From contig NZ_QLAE01000025.1 in assembly GCF_005876855.1 (NCBI RefSeq), positions 1-64,000 of the forward strand: DNA of 64,000 nucleotides. Direction: 5' to 3'. The number at the start of each line of letters is the position of its first letter. Position 1 is the stretch's first letter. Shown piece by piece: positions 38,200 through 47,324 of this stretch. This stretch comes from Stutzerimonas nosocomialis. Its GTDB lineage: Bacteria; Pseudomonadota; Gammaproteobacteria; Pseudomonadales; Pseudomonadaceae. The position numbers and the translations under genes were made by a program. The notes beneath the pieces were generated by a model. It was not told where the DNA came from, ran no database searches, and saw nothing but the letters and a program-made list of their open reading frames with translations.

Positions 38200-39146
38200 T
38201 CACCGTCAGGGTCGCCGCGTGCAGGCAGGAAGCGCTGGATATCGTCGGCATCGAGCTGGTGCGTGACGATGGCGCGCCGTTACCGGCCTTCAGCGCGGGC
38301 TCGCACATCGACCTGCATCTGCCGGGCGGGCTGATCCGCCAGTACTCGCTATGTAACCACCCTGACGAATTCCACCGCTACCAGATCGGCGTGCTGAAGG
38401 ATCCCGCGTCGCGCGGCGGCTCCGCAGCCGCCCATACGCTGACCGAAGGCGTCCGGCTACAGATCAGCGAGCCACGCAATCTGTTCCCTTTGGTGCACGA
38501 AGCGCGGCGCAGCCTGCTGTTCGCCGGTGGCATTGGCATCACGCCGATCCTCTGCATGGCCGAGCGGCTGGCCAACCTGGGCGCTGATTTCGAGCTGCAT
38601 TATTGCGCGCGCTCCGCCGAGCGCGCGGCCTTCGTCGATCGGTTGTGCCAGGCCGCCTTCAGCGACCGCGTGCATTTCCATTTCGACGACGGCAAGGGTG
38701 GCGAGCCTCTGGACGCATCGGCGCTGTTGTCCGAGCCGGCCGAGGGCACGCACCTGTACGTCTGCGGCCCTGGCGGCTTCATGGACCACGTGCTGGGCGC
38801 GGCGAAGGCGCAGGGGTGGGACGAAGCGAACCTTCACCGAGAATACTTCAGCGCAGCGCCCACCACGCAGGCGGACGACGGCAGCTTCGAGGTCCAACTG
38901 AGCAGCAGCGGGCAGGTGCTTCAGGTGCCTGCCGACCAGAGCGTCGCCCAGGTGCTGGAAGCGGCGGGCGTGATCGTTCCGCTGTCCTGCGAGCAGGGCA
39001 TCTGTGGCACCTGCCTGACCCGCGTGCTGGAGGGCGAACCGGATCATCGGGATCTGTTCATGACCGAGGCGGAGCAGGCGGCGAACGACCAGTTCACGCC
39101 GTGCTGCTCACGGTCGAAGAGCGCACGGCTGGTGCTGGATTTGTAG
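38196..39146 (+). CDS. vanB: Vanillate O-demethylase reductase subunit VanB
   Basis: A 316-aa phthalate-dioxygenase-reductase type protein: FMN domain with RQYSLCN, NAD domain with GGIGITPIL and YVCGPGGFM, and a C-terminal plant-type [2Fe-2S] ferredoxin domain with CEQGICGTC and a final Cys in FTPCCS. It passes electrons from NADH to VanA. It is translationally coupled to vanA. No terminator is obvious in the 128 bp before the convergent flavoprotein gene. Confidence 0.95.
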   Translation: MITVRVAACRQEALDIVGIELVRDDGAPLPAFSAGSHIDLHLPGGLIRQYSLCNHPDEFHRYQIGVLKDPASRGGSAAAHTLTEGVRLQISEPRNLFPLVHEARRSLLFAGGIGITPILCMAERLANLGADFELHYCARSAERAAFVDRLCQAAFSDRVHFHFDDGKGGEPLDASALLSEPAEGTHLYVCGPGGFMDHVLGAAKAQGWDEANLHREYFSAAPTTQADDGSFEVQLSSSGQVLQVPADQSVAQVLEAAGVIVPLSCEQGICGTCLTRVLEGEPDHRDLFMTEAEQAANDQFTPCCSRSKSARLVLDL

Positions 39147-39274
39147 GCGAGTCCACCTGGAGGCCTTGGGCGGTTTTCTACTCGGCTTCGCTGCCGGGCG
39201 AGCAGTAGGACGATACTCCGCCTTCATCGAGAACAGCTGTTTATTTTCAAGCCGCTGCCGTCAGCGCCCTCCGT

Positions 39275-40504
39275 TCAGCCATAGAGCGACGGCACCGGAC
39301 CCTGGCCGGTGAGCGCCCAGTGGCCGAGGTCGCGGATCTTGTAGTCGATCGGGTCGTGCAGGCTGTGCACCCGGACGTTGCGCCAGAACCGGTCGAAGCC
39401 GTAACGCGAGCTGGTGGCGCGGGCGCCCATGGCATCGAACACGTCGCTGGTGATTGCCAGCGCGGCGCGCGCCGCGGTCACCTTGGCCTCGGCGATGGCC
39501 AGCGCCAGGTCGGCGCGTTCGGCGGCCGTCAGCGCGGGCTTTTCCCAGGCGGCCTGCAGGCGCACGGCAGCCGCCTCGGCCAGGGGCAGGGCACTGCGAT
39601 AGCGTAGCCAGAGTTCGCCGTAGCGCTGCTGGACGAACGGGTCGTCGCTGGCCTGCGCCACGCCCGAGGCGGGCCAGGGCCGCGATTGTTCGCGGGTATA
39701 GCGCAGCGCCGCATCCAGTGCGCCCTGGGCATTGCCCAGATACAGCTGGGTCAGGATCAGCTGCGACACGCAGGCGCGCAGGGTGGTGCGTGGGCTGGGA
39801 CCGACCGGGCCGAGCAGTTCGGCGCTGTCGACGAATACCTGCTCGAACTGCACGGTACCGCTGTCGGTCTGGCGCTGGCCGAAGCCGTCCCAGTCCTGAT
39901 TGATGCTCAGGCCGTCGCGCTGGCCGGGCAGGACGATGAACACCCGGTCTTCGGGGTTCCTCCCGCAGGGCGCGCTGATCACCAGGGCGTCGGCACCGAG
40001 CGCGCCGGAGCAGAAGGATTTGCTGCCGTCGAGTTCGTAATGTTCCTCGCGGCGGCTGAGCATCAAGCCGGTGTCGCGGCCGTTGGTGGCGTTGCCCCAG
40101 AACCAGCGTTCCTGCACGGTGCGGGTCAGCCAGTGGCGCTGCTGTTCGGGGCTGCCGAACAGCAGCAGGGTTGCCACCTGCAGGTGCTGGAAGGCGAACA
40201 GGTGCGCCAGCGAGCTGTCCACCGCCGCCAGGTAGCGCACGATGCGGTAGATCTCCGGCCAGGCCAGACCCTGGCCGCCGTATTGCTGGGGAACGGCCAG
40301 GGTCAGCAGGCCGCTGTCGCGCAGCAGTTCGCGTTCGGCACGCGGGCTGCCGCCCTGGCGATCGCGCTCCACCGCGCTGGCCGCCAGGCGCCGGGCCAGC
40401 CGTTCGACCTTGGCCGTGCGGCTGCCGAAGTCGGCGGGAAACAGGTGGGCGGCGAACAGCGGTTCGTCGTTCGGGCTGCGTTGCAAACGGGCGCCGGTGC
40501 TCAT
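39275..40504 (-). CDS. Acyl-CoA-dehydrogenase-fold flavoprotein, putative sulfur-acquisition oxidoreductase (SfnB/DszC-like)
   Basis: A 409-aa protein of the acyl-CoA dehydrogenase fold: N-terminal helices (LLTLAVPQQYGGQGLAW), a middle beta domain (GNATNGRDTGLMLSRREEHYELDG) and a C-terminal helical bundle (ITSDVFDAMGARATSSRYGFDRFWRNVRVHSLHDP). The end resembles flavin-dependent monooxygenases such as DszC rather than true dehydrogenases. The start overlaps the stop of a sulfonate-type binding protein gene (ATGA). A role in oxidising or desulfurising an organosulfur compound is inferred from family and context. It has 3 Met and 3 Cys. Confidence 0.8.
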   Translation of the reverse strand: MSTGARLQRSPNDEPLFAAHLFPADFGSRTAKVERLARRLAASAVERDRQGGSPRAERELLRDSGLLTLAVPQQYGGQGLAWPEIYRIVRYLAAVDSSLAHLFAFQHLQVATLLLFGSPEQQRHWLTRTVQERWFWGNATNGRDTGLMLSRREEHYELDGSKSFCSGALGADALVISAPCGRNPEDRVFIVLPGQRDGLSINQDWDGFGQRQTDSGTVQFEQVFVDSAELLGPVGPSPRTTLRACVSQLILTQLYLGNAQGALDAALRYTREQSRPWPASGVAQASDDPFVQQRYGELWLRYRSALPLAEAAAVRLQAAWEKPALTAAERADLALAIAEAKVTAARAALAITSDVFDAMGARATSSRYGFDRFWRNVRVHSLHDPIDYKIRDLGHWALTGQGPVPSLYG

Positions 40505-41460
40505 TTCGGACCCCAGATGCGGACTTGGTCGGCATCCACTGCGCGCGGCAGCAGCCCCTCGGCGAAGAAGGCGTCGGCGATCTTCTGCTGCTCGCCCAGG
40601 CTGTCCGGTCGTACCAGGCGCACCTGGTAGCTGCGCTTGGCGTTGGCCTGCTCGACGATCCGCGGATCCAGATTGCCCCACAGCGGGCCGAGCACCGCGG
40701 CGGCTTCGCCCGGGTTGGCGCGTAGCCATTCGCTGGCGCGCACCAGCTCGTCGAAGACGGTCTGCAGCACCTCGGGGTGGCGCTCGGCATAGGCCGCGCT
40801 GGTCAGGTAATAGCGCTGGTAGGCGGCCAGGCCCTCGCCATCGGCGAGCACGCGGGTCGGCAACTGCTGCTGGGCGCTGCTGAGGAAGGGCTCCCAGGTC
40901 ACCCAGGCGTCGACCTTGCCGTTCTCGAAGGCGGCGCGGCCGTCGGCGGGCGTCAGGTAGGCCGGCTGGATGTCGTTGAACTTCAGCCCGGCCCGGGCCA
41001 ACGCGGCGAGCAGCAGGTAATGGCTGCCGGCGGCCTTGGTCACCGCCACCTTCCTGCCCTTGAGGGCAGCCACGTCCTGCAGCGGCGAGTCGGCGCGCAC
41101 CAGGATCGCCTGGGCGCTGGGGGAGGGCGCTTCCTGGGCGAAATAGACGAGTTCCGCACCGGCCGCCTGGGCGAACACCGGCACGGTGTCGGCGACGTCG
41201 GCGGACAGGTCGATGTTGCCGACATTGAGCGCTTCGAGCAGCGGCTGGCCATTGGGGAATTCGTGCCAGCTGACCTGGATGTCCTGCGCGGCCAACGCCT
41301 TTTCCAGGCTGCCCTGGCTCTTGAGCAGACTGATCAGGGTGGAGGATTTCTGGTAGCCGATGCGCAGGGGCTCGGCGGCCTGGAACAGCGGCGCGACGAG
41401 CAGGCCCAGGGCCAGCGCGGCGGCGATCAGTGGGGTGTGACGGGAGCGGGTGGTGAACAT
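40501..41460 (-). CDS. SsuA-like sulfonate-type ABC substrate-binding protein, without its own permease
   Basis: A 319-aa periplasmic binding protein with a signal peptide ending near LFQAA|EP. The mature start LRIGYQKSSTLISLLKSQGSLE and FPNGQPLLEALNVGNIDLSA are typical of SsuA/TauA relatives. Apart from the initiator, it contains no Met and no Cys. No permease or ATPase gene follows on this strand, so it may feed the importer encoded at 44.2-45.8 kb. It is translationally coupled to the flavoprotein gene. Confidence 0.88.
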   Translation of the reverse strand: MFTTRSRHTPLIAAALALGLLVAPLFQAAEPLRIGYQKSSTLISLLKSQGSLEKALAAQDIQVSWHEFPNGQPLLEALNVGNIDLSADVADTVPVFAQAAGAELVYFAQEAPSPSAQAILVRADSPLQDVAALKGRKVAVTKAAGSHYLLLAALARAGLKFNDIQPAYLTPADGRAAFENGKVDAWVTWEPFLSSAQQQLPTRVLADGEGLAAYQRYYLTSAAYAERHPEVLQTVFDELVRASEWLRANPGEAAAVLGPLWGNLDPRIVEQANAKRSYQVRLVRPDSLGEQQKIADAFFAEGLLPRAVDADQVRIWGPK

Positions 41461-41820
41461 GACGGCCTCGGTGAAGGCGTGCCGGTCATGGGGTGCCGGA
41501 TCACGCGCAAACTTCGTTGAAAGAGGAAGTCCGGTGATCCGGTGACGAGAAACTAAACGATCTAAAAGACCGATTGTAATAATTTTTAGGAATTAGTTTA
41601 GGCCTCGTTATTTATTCAATTTAGTTACTAGCAAGTAAAAAATAATTCTTTTTAGAGATTATCGGTAGTCTCGTAGATTGGCACCCAGCCGACAGCGGAC
41701 CTCCGCATCGGGCCCGTCAGGGGTCCTGGATGTTTCGCCAAGCGGGATGCCCGTTGTCGCGGCTCGAGCCCCTGTGCAACACACTAGAACAGCACAGCCA
41801 ATGCATCTGGAGCATCGAGC
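41461..41820. promoter_or_regulatory. 360-bp divergent regulatory region with AT-rich core
   Basis: The stretch 41550-41665 is strongly AT-rich in a GC-rich neighbourhood and separates the leftward binding-protein/flavoprotein pair from the rightward porin. It contains TCGTTATTTATTC (41605-41617), which recurs exactly before lsfA (45846-45858). A CysB-type sulfur-starvation promoter is a reasonable inference. No gene is seen here. Confidence 0.6.
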
Positions 41821-43161
41821 ATGAACAAGACTTCTCTGGCCCTGGCCATCACGCTGGCGACCATCGCCAACCAGGCCGTTGCCGCCGGTTTCATCGAAGA
41901 CAGCAAGGCCAGCCTCGACCTTCGCAACTTCTATTTCAACCAGGACACCCGTAACCAGAGCGCGCCTTCGAGCAGGGAATGGGGGCAGGGCTTCATCCTC
42001 AACGTCCAGTCCGGCTTCACCGAGGGCACCGTCGGTGTCGGCGTGGATGCCATCGGCCTGCTCGGCGTACGCCTGGACGGCGGCGGCCGTTCCGGCAAGG
42101 CCGGCATCGATCGCACGCCGGGAGCGCTGTTCCCGCTGGACAGCGACGGCAATGCCCGGCATGACTACGGCAAGGTCGGCGCCACCGCCAAGGCGCGCCT
42201 GTCCAGGACCGAACTGCGCATCGGCACCTTGCTGCCCAGGCTGCCGGTGGTGACCTACAACGACGGTCGCCTGCTGCCGCAGTTGTTCCAGGGCGGCCAG
42301 ATCACCTCCCAGGAGGTGGACGGGCTGACCTTGACGGCCGGCAAGCTGGAGCACACCAAGACCCGCAGCTCCACCGACGACATCAGCCTGCGAATCGCCG
42401 GCGCGGCGCGACCCACCGGCAGTCCGGCGAGCACGCCGCTGGCCGACTCCAATGCCTTCTACTTCGCCGGCGGCGACTACAAGCTGACCAAGGACCTGAC
42501 CGCGCAGTACTACTACGGCAACCTGGAAGACTTCTACCGGCAGCACTTCCTGGGGCTGGTGCATAACTGGGGCCTGGGCGGCGGCAACTTGAAGAGCGAT
42601 CTGCGCTACTTCCACAGCGGCTCCGACGGCAGGAACGGCAGCGTCGCGGGGCGCGCCCAGGGTTACCGCAGCAGCGGCTACTGGGCGGCCGGCGACAGCA
42701 AGGCCGGCGAAGTCGACAACCGCACCTGGAGCGCGCTGTTCACCTACGGCCACAGCGGCCACGAACTGAGCGCCGGCTACCAGCAGGTTTCGGGCGACAG
42801 CGCCTTTCCCTTCCTCAATCAGGGCGATGGGGCCACCGCCTACCTGATCACCGACCGGCAGATCGGCAAGTTCCTCAGCGCCGGCGAACGCACCTGGCTC
42901 GTCGGCTACGGGTATGACTTCGGCAAGCTCGGCGTGCCGGGCCTGAAGGCTTCGGTGGTGTACCTGTCGGGCGACAGCATCGACAGCGCCGAGCGCGACC
43001 GCAAGGAGTGGGAGCGCGATTTCCGCCTCGACTACACCCTGCAGGCCGGCGCGCTCAAGGGCCTGGGCCTGTCCTGGCGCAACGCGAGCTTTCGCAGCAA
43101 CGCCGCCGCCGACCTGGACGAAAACCGCCTGATCGTCAGCTACAACCTGCCGTTGCTGTAA
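41821..43161 (+). CDS. OprD-family outer-membrane porin lacking sulfur amino acids
   Basis: A 446-aa porin with signal peptide (NQAVAA|GF) and OprD-family motifs: GFIEDSKASLDLRNFYFN, WGQGFILNVQSGFTEGTVG, DYGKVGATAKARLSRTELRIGT-type strand, and LSWRNASFRSN near the end. It should let small organic anions across the outer membrane. Beyond the initiator it contains no Met and no Cys in 446 residues, which is exceptional and fits expression under sulfur starvation. It precedes a sulfonate-type ABC importer, so organosulfur substrates are likely. Confidence 0.9.
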   Translation: MNKTSLALAITLATIANQAVAAGFIEDSKASLDLRNFYFNQDTRNQSAPSSREWGQGFILNVQSGFTEGTVGVGVDAIGLLGVRLDGGGRSGKAGIDRTPGALFPLDSDGNARHDYGKVGATAKARLSRTELRIGTLLPRLPVVTYNDGRLLPQLFQGGQITSQEVDGLTLTAGKLEHTKTRSSTDDISLRIAGAARPTGSPASTPLADSNAFYFAGGDYKLTKDLTAQYYYGNLEDFYRQHFLGLVHNWGLGGGNLKSDLRYFHSGSDGRNGSVAGRAQGYRSSGYWAAGDSKAGEVDNRTWSALFTYGHSGHELSAGYQQVSGDSAFPFLNQGDGATAYLITDRQIGKFLSAGERTWLVGYGYDFGKLGVPGLKASVVYLSGDSIDSAERDRKEWERDFRLDYTLQAGALKGLGLSWRNASFRSNAAADLDENRLIVSYNLPLL

Positions 43162-43181
43162 CAGCCATACCCATCTCCTGA

Positions 43182-43201
43182 CCGGCCCGCCAACGGGCCG
43201 G
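43182..43201 (+). terminator. Hairpin between porin and binding-protein genes
   Basis: CCGGCCCG, loop CCAA, CGGGCCGG: eight perfect pairs 20 nt after the porin stop. No T-tract follows, so it may reduce rather than stop readthrough into the ABC genes. Confidence 0.55.
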
Positions 43202-43229
43202 AAGGACGCATCCGATCGAGGAGATGACC

Positions 43230-44222
43230 ATGAAGAAAGCCGCTTTGCGTCTTGGCCTGGCCGCGTTGCTCGCCGCCTGGCTACCCGTTTCCGCACAGGC
43301 CGCACCGCCCAGGGAAGTGCGCCTGGACTATGCCTACTACGCGCCCACCAGCCTGGTGCTCAAGCAGCAGGGGCTGCTTGAACGGGCCCTCGAGCCCCAG
43401 GGCATCACGGTCAAATGGGTGTTCAGCCAGGGCAGCAACCGCTCGCTGGAATACCTCAACGGCGGCAGCACGGATTTCGCATCCACCGCGGGCCTCGCCG
43501 CCGTGCTCAGCCGCGCCAACGGCGCGCCGATCAGGACCGTCTATGTCGCCAGTCGGCCGGAATGGACCGCGCTGGTGGTGCCCAAGGACTCGCCGATCAC
43601 CCGTCTCGAGGACCTCAAGGGCAAGAAGGTCGCCGCCACCAAGGGCACCGATCCCTTCCTGTTCCTGTTGCAGAGCCTGCAGCAGGTCGGGCTGGACAAG
43701 AGTGCCGTGGAGATCGTCCACCTGCAGCACCCGGACGGCCGCGTCGCCCTGGAGCGCGGCGACGTCGCCGCCTGGGCTGGACTCGACCCGCTGATGGCCG
43801 GCAGCGAGCTGCAGGCCGGCTCGCGGCTGCTGTACCGCAATATCGACTTCAACAGCTACGGCGTGCTCAGCGTCAGCGAGACGTTCGCCGAGCAGCAACC
43901 CGAGCTGATCCGCCAGGTCATCGCCGCTTACGAGCAGGCGCGCCAATGGGCCATCGCCAACCCAGACGCACTGGCCGAACTGCTCGCCGAGCAGGCCAAG
44001 CTGCCGCTGGAGGTGGCCCGGCTGCAGCTGTCGCGCACCGATTTCAGCAACCCGCAGCCGGGCGCCGAGCATGTCGCCGCGCTCAAGGCCGCCGCCCCGA
44101 TCCTGCTCGACGAACAGCTGGTGCGTCCCGGCACCGACGTGGCGCGGGTGGTCGACGAGCTGATCGCCCCGCAACTGGCCGCCCAGGTGATCGGCCAGCC
44201 AGCCACCACGGCGGGGCGCTGA
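43230..44222 (+). CDS. Sulfonate/sulfate-ester-type ABC substrate-binding protein
   Basis: A 330-aa periplasmic binding protein with a signal peptide (VSAQA|AP). VRLDYAYYAPTSLVLKQQGL and SLEYLNGGSTDFAST place it in the SsuA/AtsR group. I chose the ATG at 43230, 6 nt after GAGGAG; the ATG at 43224 touches that site. It has 2 Met and no Cys. It heads a three-gene importer operon with the next two genes. Which organosulfur compound it binds cannot be read from the sequence. Confidence 0.88.
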   Translation: MKKAALRLGLAALLAAWLPVSAQAAPPREVRLDYAYYAPTSLVLKQQGLLERALEPQGITVKWVFSQGSNRSLEYLNGGSTDFASTAGLAAVLSRANGAPIRTVYVASRPEWTALVVPKDSPITRLEDLKGKKVAATKGTDPFLFLLQSLQQVGLDKSAVEIVHLQHPDGRVALERGDVAAWAGLDPLMAGSELQAGSRLLYRNIDFNSYGVLSVSETFAEQQPELIRQVIAAYEQARQWAIANPDALAELLAEQAKLPLEVARLQLSRTDFSNPQPGAEHVAALKAAAPILLDEQLVRPGTDVARVVDELIAPQLAAQVIGQPATTAGR

Positions 44223-44225
44223 GCC

Positions 44226-45050
44226 ATGGGCGCGCTCAATCCCGACCTCCCACGGGCGGGCCGGTGGCCGCGCTGGCGCCCGGCGCTGGCTGATCTACGC
44301 GGCTGGGTGGTACCGCTGGCGCTGCTCGCCATGCTGGAGGCGCTGGTGCGCGGCGGCGTGCTGCCGGCGCACCAGATGCCGGCGCCGAGCCAGGTGGCTC
44401 AGACCCTCCATGCGCTGGCGCAGAGCGGCGAGCTCTGGCGGCACCTGAACGCCAGCCTGCTGCGGGTCGCGGCCGGCTTCCTGATCGGCGCCGGGCTGGC
44501 CATCGCCATCGGCACCTGGGTGGGCCTCAGCCGGCGCGCGGAGGCTTATCTCGAGCCGACGTTCCAGGCCTTGCGGGCGATCCCCAGCCTGGCCTGGGTA
44601 CCCTTGCTGCTGCTCTGGCTGGGTATCGACGAGACGCCGAAGGTCGTCCTGATCGCGCTCGGAGCATTCTTTCCGGTCTACCTGGCGCTGCTCGCCGGCA
44701 TTCGCAATGTCGACCGCAAGCTGGTCGAGGTCGGCCAGCTCTACCGCCTGGAACCCCTTGCGCTGGTGCGGCGCATCCTGTTGCCGGCGGCGCTGCCCAA
44801 CCTGTTCACCGGCCTGCGCGGCGCGCTCAGCCTGAGCTGGATGTTCCTCGTGGCGGCGGAGCTGATCGCCGCCACCCGCGGCCTCGGCTATCTGCTCAGC
44901 GACGGACGGGAAACCTCGCGCCCGGACCTGGTGATCGCCGCGATCCTGTTGCTGGCGCTGCTCGGCAAGCTCAGCGACGGGCTGCTCAAGGCCTGGGAAC
45001 GACGCGCGCTGCGCTGGCGCGACAGCTTTGGCGGGGAGGGCGGCGCATGA
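44226..45050 (+). CDS. Sulfonate-type ABC importer permease (SsuC-like)
   Basis: A 274-aa binding-protein-dependent permease with six membrane segments and the EAA loop (ELIAATRGLGYLLSDGRE region preceded by VRRILLPAALPNLFTGLRGA). It starts 3 nt after the binding-protein stop and overlaps the ATPase gene by 4 nt. It resembles SsuC/TauC. It has 4 Met and no Cys, low for a membrane protein. Confidence 0.9.
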   Translation: MGALNPDLPRAGRWPRWRPALADLRGWVVPLALLAMLEALVRGGVLPAHQMPAPSQVAQTLHALAQSGELWRHLNASLLRVAAGFLIGAGLAIAIGTWVGLSRRAEAYLEPTFQALRAIPSLAWVPLLLLWLGIDETPKVVLIALGAFFPVYLALLAGIRNVDRKLVEVGQLYRLEPLALVRRILLPAALPNLFTGLRGALSLSWMFLVAAELIAATRGLGYLLSDGRETSRPDLVIAAILLLALLGKLSDGLLKAWERRALRWRDSFGGEGGA

Positions 45051-45775
45051 CGGCGGTGCTTTCGCTGCTGCACATCCACAAGGCCTATGCCGGGCAGCGG
45101 GTGCTGGAGGATGTCAGCCTTTCGCTCGAGCCCGGCGAGGTGGTCAGCCTGCTGGGCCCCAGCGGCTGCGGCAAGAGCAGCCTGCTGCGCATCGCCGCCG
45201 GGCTCGACCGGGACTACCGCGGCGAGGTGCGACTCGATGCCGGGGCGGACGCCGCCGGCCAGCGTATCGGGGTGGTGTTCCAGGAGCCGCGGTTGATGCC
45301 CTGGCTGAGCGTCGCGCTGAACGTCGGCTTTGCAGACGGTGCCAGGGCCGACCGCGCTTGGATACGGCAACTGCTGGCCGACGTTGGCCTGGCCAGCCAC
45401 GCGGACCTGCTGCCCAAGCAGCTTTCCGGCGGGCAGGCGCAGCGCGCGGCCATCGCCCGGGGCCTGTACGGGCGTCCGAAGGTACTGCTGCTCGACGAGC
45501 CGTTCAGCGCGGTGGATGCCTTCACCCGCATGCGCCTGCAGGAGCTGCTCGGCGAGCTGGCCGCGCGCTACGGGATCGCCGTACTGCTGGTGACCCATGA
45601 TCTGGATGAGGCTTATTACCTCAGCGACCGGGTGCTGATGCTCGGTGGCATGCCCAGCCGCGTGCAGTGCGAGACGCCAGTGGCGCTCGCTCGCCCGCGT
45701 GATCGCCGGGCGCCAGAGCTGGCGCACCTGCGTGCGCAGGCGTTGAGCGAGCTGCACCAGTCTCATTCGTCATGA
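45047..45775 (+). CDS. Sulfonate-type ABC importer ATPase (SsuB-like)
   Basis: A 242-aa ATPase: Walker A GPSGCGKSS, Q-loop in VVFQEPRLMPWL, signature LSGGQAQRA, Walker B VLLLDEPFSAVD and switch His in LVTHDLDEA. It powers the importer made with the previous two genes and is co-translated with the permease (ATGA). A strong rho-independent terminator follows, ending this operon before lsfA. Confidence 0.92.
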   Translation: MTAVLSLLHIHKAYAGQRVLEDVSLSLEPGEVVSLLGPSGCGKSSLLRIAAGLDRDYRGEVRLDAGADAAGQRIGVVFQEPRLMPWLSVALNVGFADGARADRAWIRQLLADVGLASHADLLPKQLSGGQAQRAAIARGLYGRPKVLLLDEPFSAVDAFTRMRLQELLGELAARYGIAVLLVTHDLDEAYYLSDRVLMLGGMPSRVQCETPVALARPRDRRAPELAHLRAQALSELHQSHSS

Positions 45776-45797
45776 ACCTGTGTGGGCACGGGCTTGG

Positions 45798-45823
45798 CCA
45801 GGCGAAAGCCTGGTCTTTTTTTT
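45798..45823 (+). terminator. Rho-independent terminator
   Basis: CCAGGC, tetraloop GAAA, GCCTGG, then TCTTTTTTTT. It begins 22 nt after the ATPase stop and separates the importer operon from the lsfA-ssu operon. Confidence 0.92.
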
Positions 45824-45836
45824 GTTCCATACAGTT

Positions 45837-45858
45837 ATAAATAAATCGTTATTTATTC
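45837..45858 (+). promoter_or_regulatory. AT-rich inverted repeat upstream of lsfA (candidate sulfur-control element)
   Basis: ATAAATAA, spacer ATCG, TTATTTAT is a perfect 8-bp inverted repeat (45837-45856), ending in TCGTTATTTATTC (45846-45858), a 13-mer also present at 41605-41617. It lies about 70-90 nt before lsfA. CysB binding is inferred. Confidence 0.55.
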
Positions 45859-45925
45859 TTTTTAATCCGCTCCGATTCTGCACATAGTGAGCGTCACCCG
45901 ACCGATACCTTGAAGGAGCAAGACC

Positions 45926-46564
45926 ATGAGCATTCGCCTCGGCGACATCGCGCCCGATTTCGAACAGGATTCCAGCGAAGGCCGCATCCGTTTCCACGAG
46001 TGGCTTGGCGACAGCTGGGGCGTGCTGTTCTCGCATCCGGCCGACTTCACCCCGGTGTGCACCACCGAACTCGGTTTCACCGCCAGGCTCAAGGACGAAT
46101 TCGCCCAGCGCAACGTCAAGGCCATCGCCCTGTCGGTCGACCCGGTGGATTCGCACATCAAGTGGATCGACGACATCAACGAAACGCAGAACACCCGGGT
46201 CAACTTTCCGATCATCGCCGACGCCGACCGCAAGGTTTCCGAGCTGTACGACCTGATCCACCCGAACGCCAACGACACCCTCACGGTGCGCTCGCTGTTC
46301 GTCATCGACCCGAACAAGAAGGTGCGCCTGACCATCACCTACCCGGCGAGCACCGGGCGCAACTTCAACGAGATCCTGCGGGTGATCGACTCGCTGCAGC
46401 TGACCGACAACCACAAGGTCGCCACCCCGGCCAACTGGCAGGACGGCGACGAGGTGGTGATCGTGCCCTCGCTCAAGGACGAGGACGAGATCAAACGGCG
46501 CTTCCCCAAGGGCTACCGCGCGGTCAAGCCGTACCTGCGCCTGACCCCGCAACCCAATCGTTGA
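45926..46564 (+). CDS. lsfA: 1-Cys peroxiredoxin LsfA
   Basis: A 212-aa Prx6-type peroxiredoxin. The peroxidatic Cys is C45 in HPADFTPVCTTELG and it is the only Cys; the only Met is the initiator. LsfA was described in P. putida as a sulfate-starvation-induced protein, and it precedes ssuEADCBF there as here. It reduces peroxides, perhaps those made by the reduced flavin used by SsuD. The ATG at 45926 has AAGGAG upstream. Confidence 0.94.
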   Translation: MSIRLGDIAPDFEQDSSEGRIRFHEWLGDSWGVLFSHPADFTPVCTTELGFTARLKDEFAQRNVKAIALSVDPVDSHIKWIDDINETQNTRVNFPIIADADRKVSELYDLIHPNANDTLTVRSLFVIDPNKKVRLTITYPASTGRNFNEILRVIDSLQLTDNHKVATPANWQDGDEVVIVPSLKDEDEIKRRFPKGYRAVKPYLRLTPQPNR

Positions 46565-46588
46565 TCCGCAGCCGGAAAGGACATCCCG

Positions 46589-47182
46589 ATGGTGGTCGTA
46601 TCCCTCGCCGGCAGCCCCAGCCAGCGCTCCCGTTCCGGCGTGCTGCTGGAGCACGGGCGTGACTGGCTGCAGCGCCGCGGTATCGAGGTGGTGAGTTACC
46701 GGGTCCGCGACTTCGATGCCGAGGACCTGCTGCACGCCCGCTTCGACAGCCCTCTGGTGCGCCGCTTCGTCGAACACGTGGCGCTGGCCGACGGCCTGCT
46801 GATCGCCACGCCGATCTACAAGGCGTCCTTCGCCGGCGCGCTCAAGGTGCTGCTGGATCTGTTGCCCGAACGCGCCCTGGCGCACAAGGCGGTATTGCCG
46901 ATGGCCTCGGGCGGCAGCGTGGCCCACATGCTGGCGGTCGATTACGCGCTCAAGCCGGTGCTCGCCGCGCTGAAGGCGCAGGAGATGCTGCAGGGCGTGT
47001 ACGCCGTCGACGCGCAGATCCACTACGGCGAGCCGGGCCACCCGTCGAGTCTGGAGCCGGACCTGCAGGCGCGGCTGGAAGAGGGACTGGAACAACTGCA
47101 CGCGGCCTTGGCGCGGCGGCCCGCGCCGCTCGACCCGGGCCTGCTGCCGGAGCGCCTGAACAGCGCGCAGTGGAGCATCTGA
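46589..47182 (+). CDS. ssuE: NADPH-dependent FMN reductase SsuE
   Basis: A 197-aa flavodoxin-fold reductase: [14 protein letters not shown] (phosphate-binding loop), [27 protein letters not shown] and [13 protein letters not shown] are SsuE-type. It supplies reduced FMN to SsuD. It follows lsfA by 24 nt, so the two are co-transcribed. It has 4 Met and no Cys. Confidence 0.93.
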   Translation: MVVVSLAGSPSQRSRSGVLLEHGRDWLQRRGIEVVSYRVRDFDAEDLLHARFDSPLVRRFVEHVALADGLLIATPIYKASFAGALKVLLDLLPERALAHKAVLPMASGGSVAHMLAVDYALKPVLAALKAQEMLQGVYAVDAQIHYGEPGHPSSLEPDLQARLEEGLEQLHAALARRPAPLDPGLLPERLNSAQWSI

Positions 47183-47324
47183 AAGCAGCTGAAAACTTCA
47201 GGCTGCAAGTCGAAAGCTAGACCCGGCGGCGCCTTTCTTGCCGCTTGCCGCTAAAAGAAATCCTTACTCGCCCGCCAACGGGCAAGCAGGTCGTGAACCC
47301 AACCCAGACTTCAAGGAGAGTGCC

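Noticed and set aside
43230-45775. tauABC taurine importer
   Set aside because: The genes fit the sulfonate/sulfate-ester importer class, but no tauD taurine dioxygenase follows and nothing in the binding protein points to taurine specifically.
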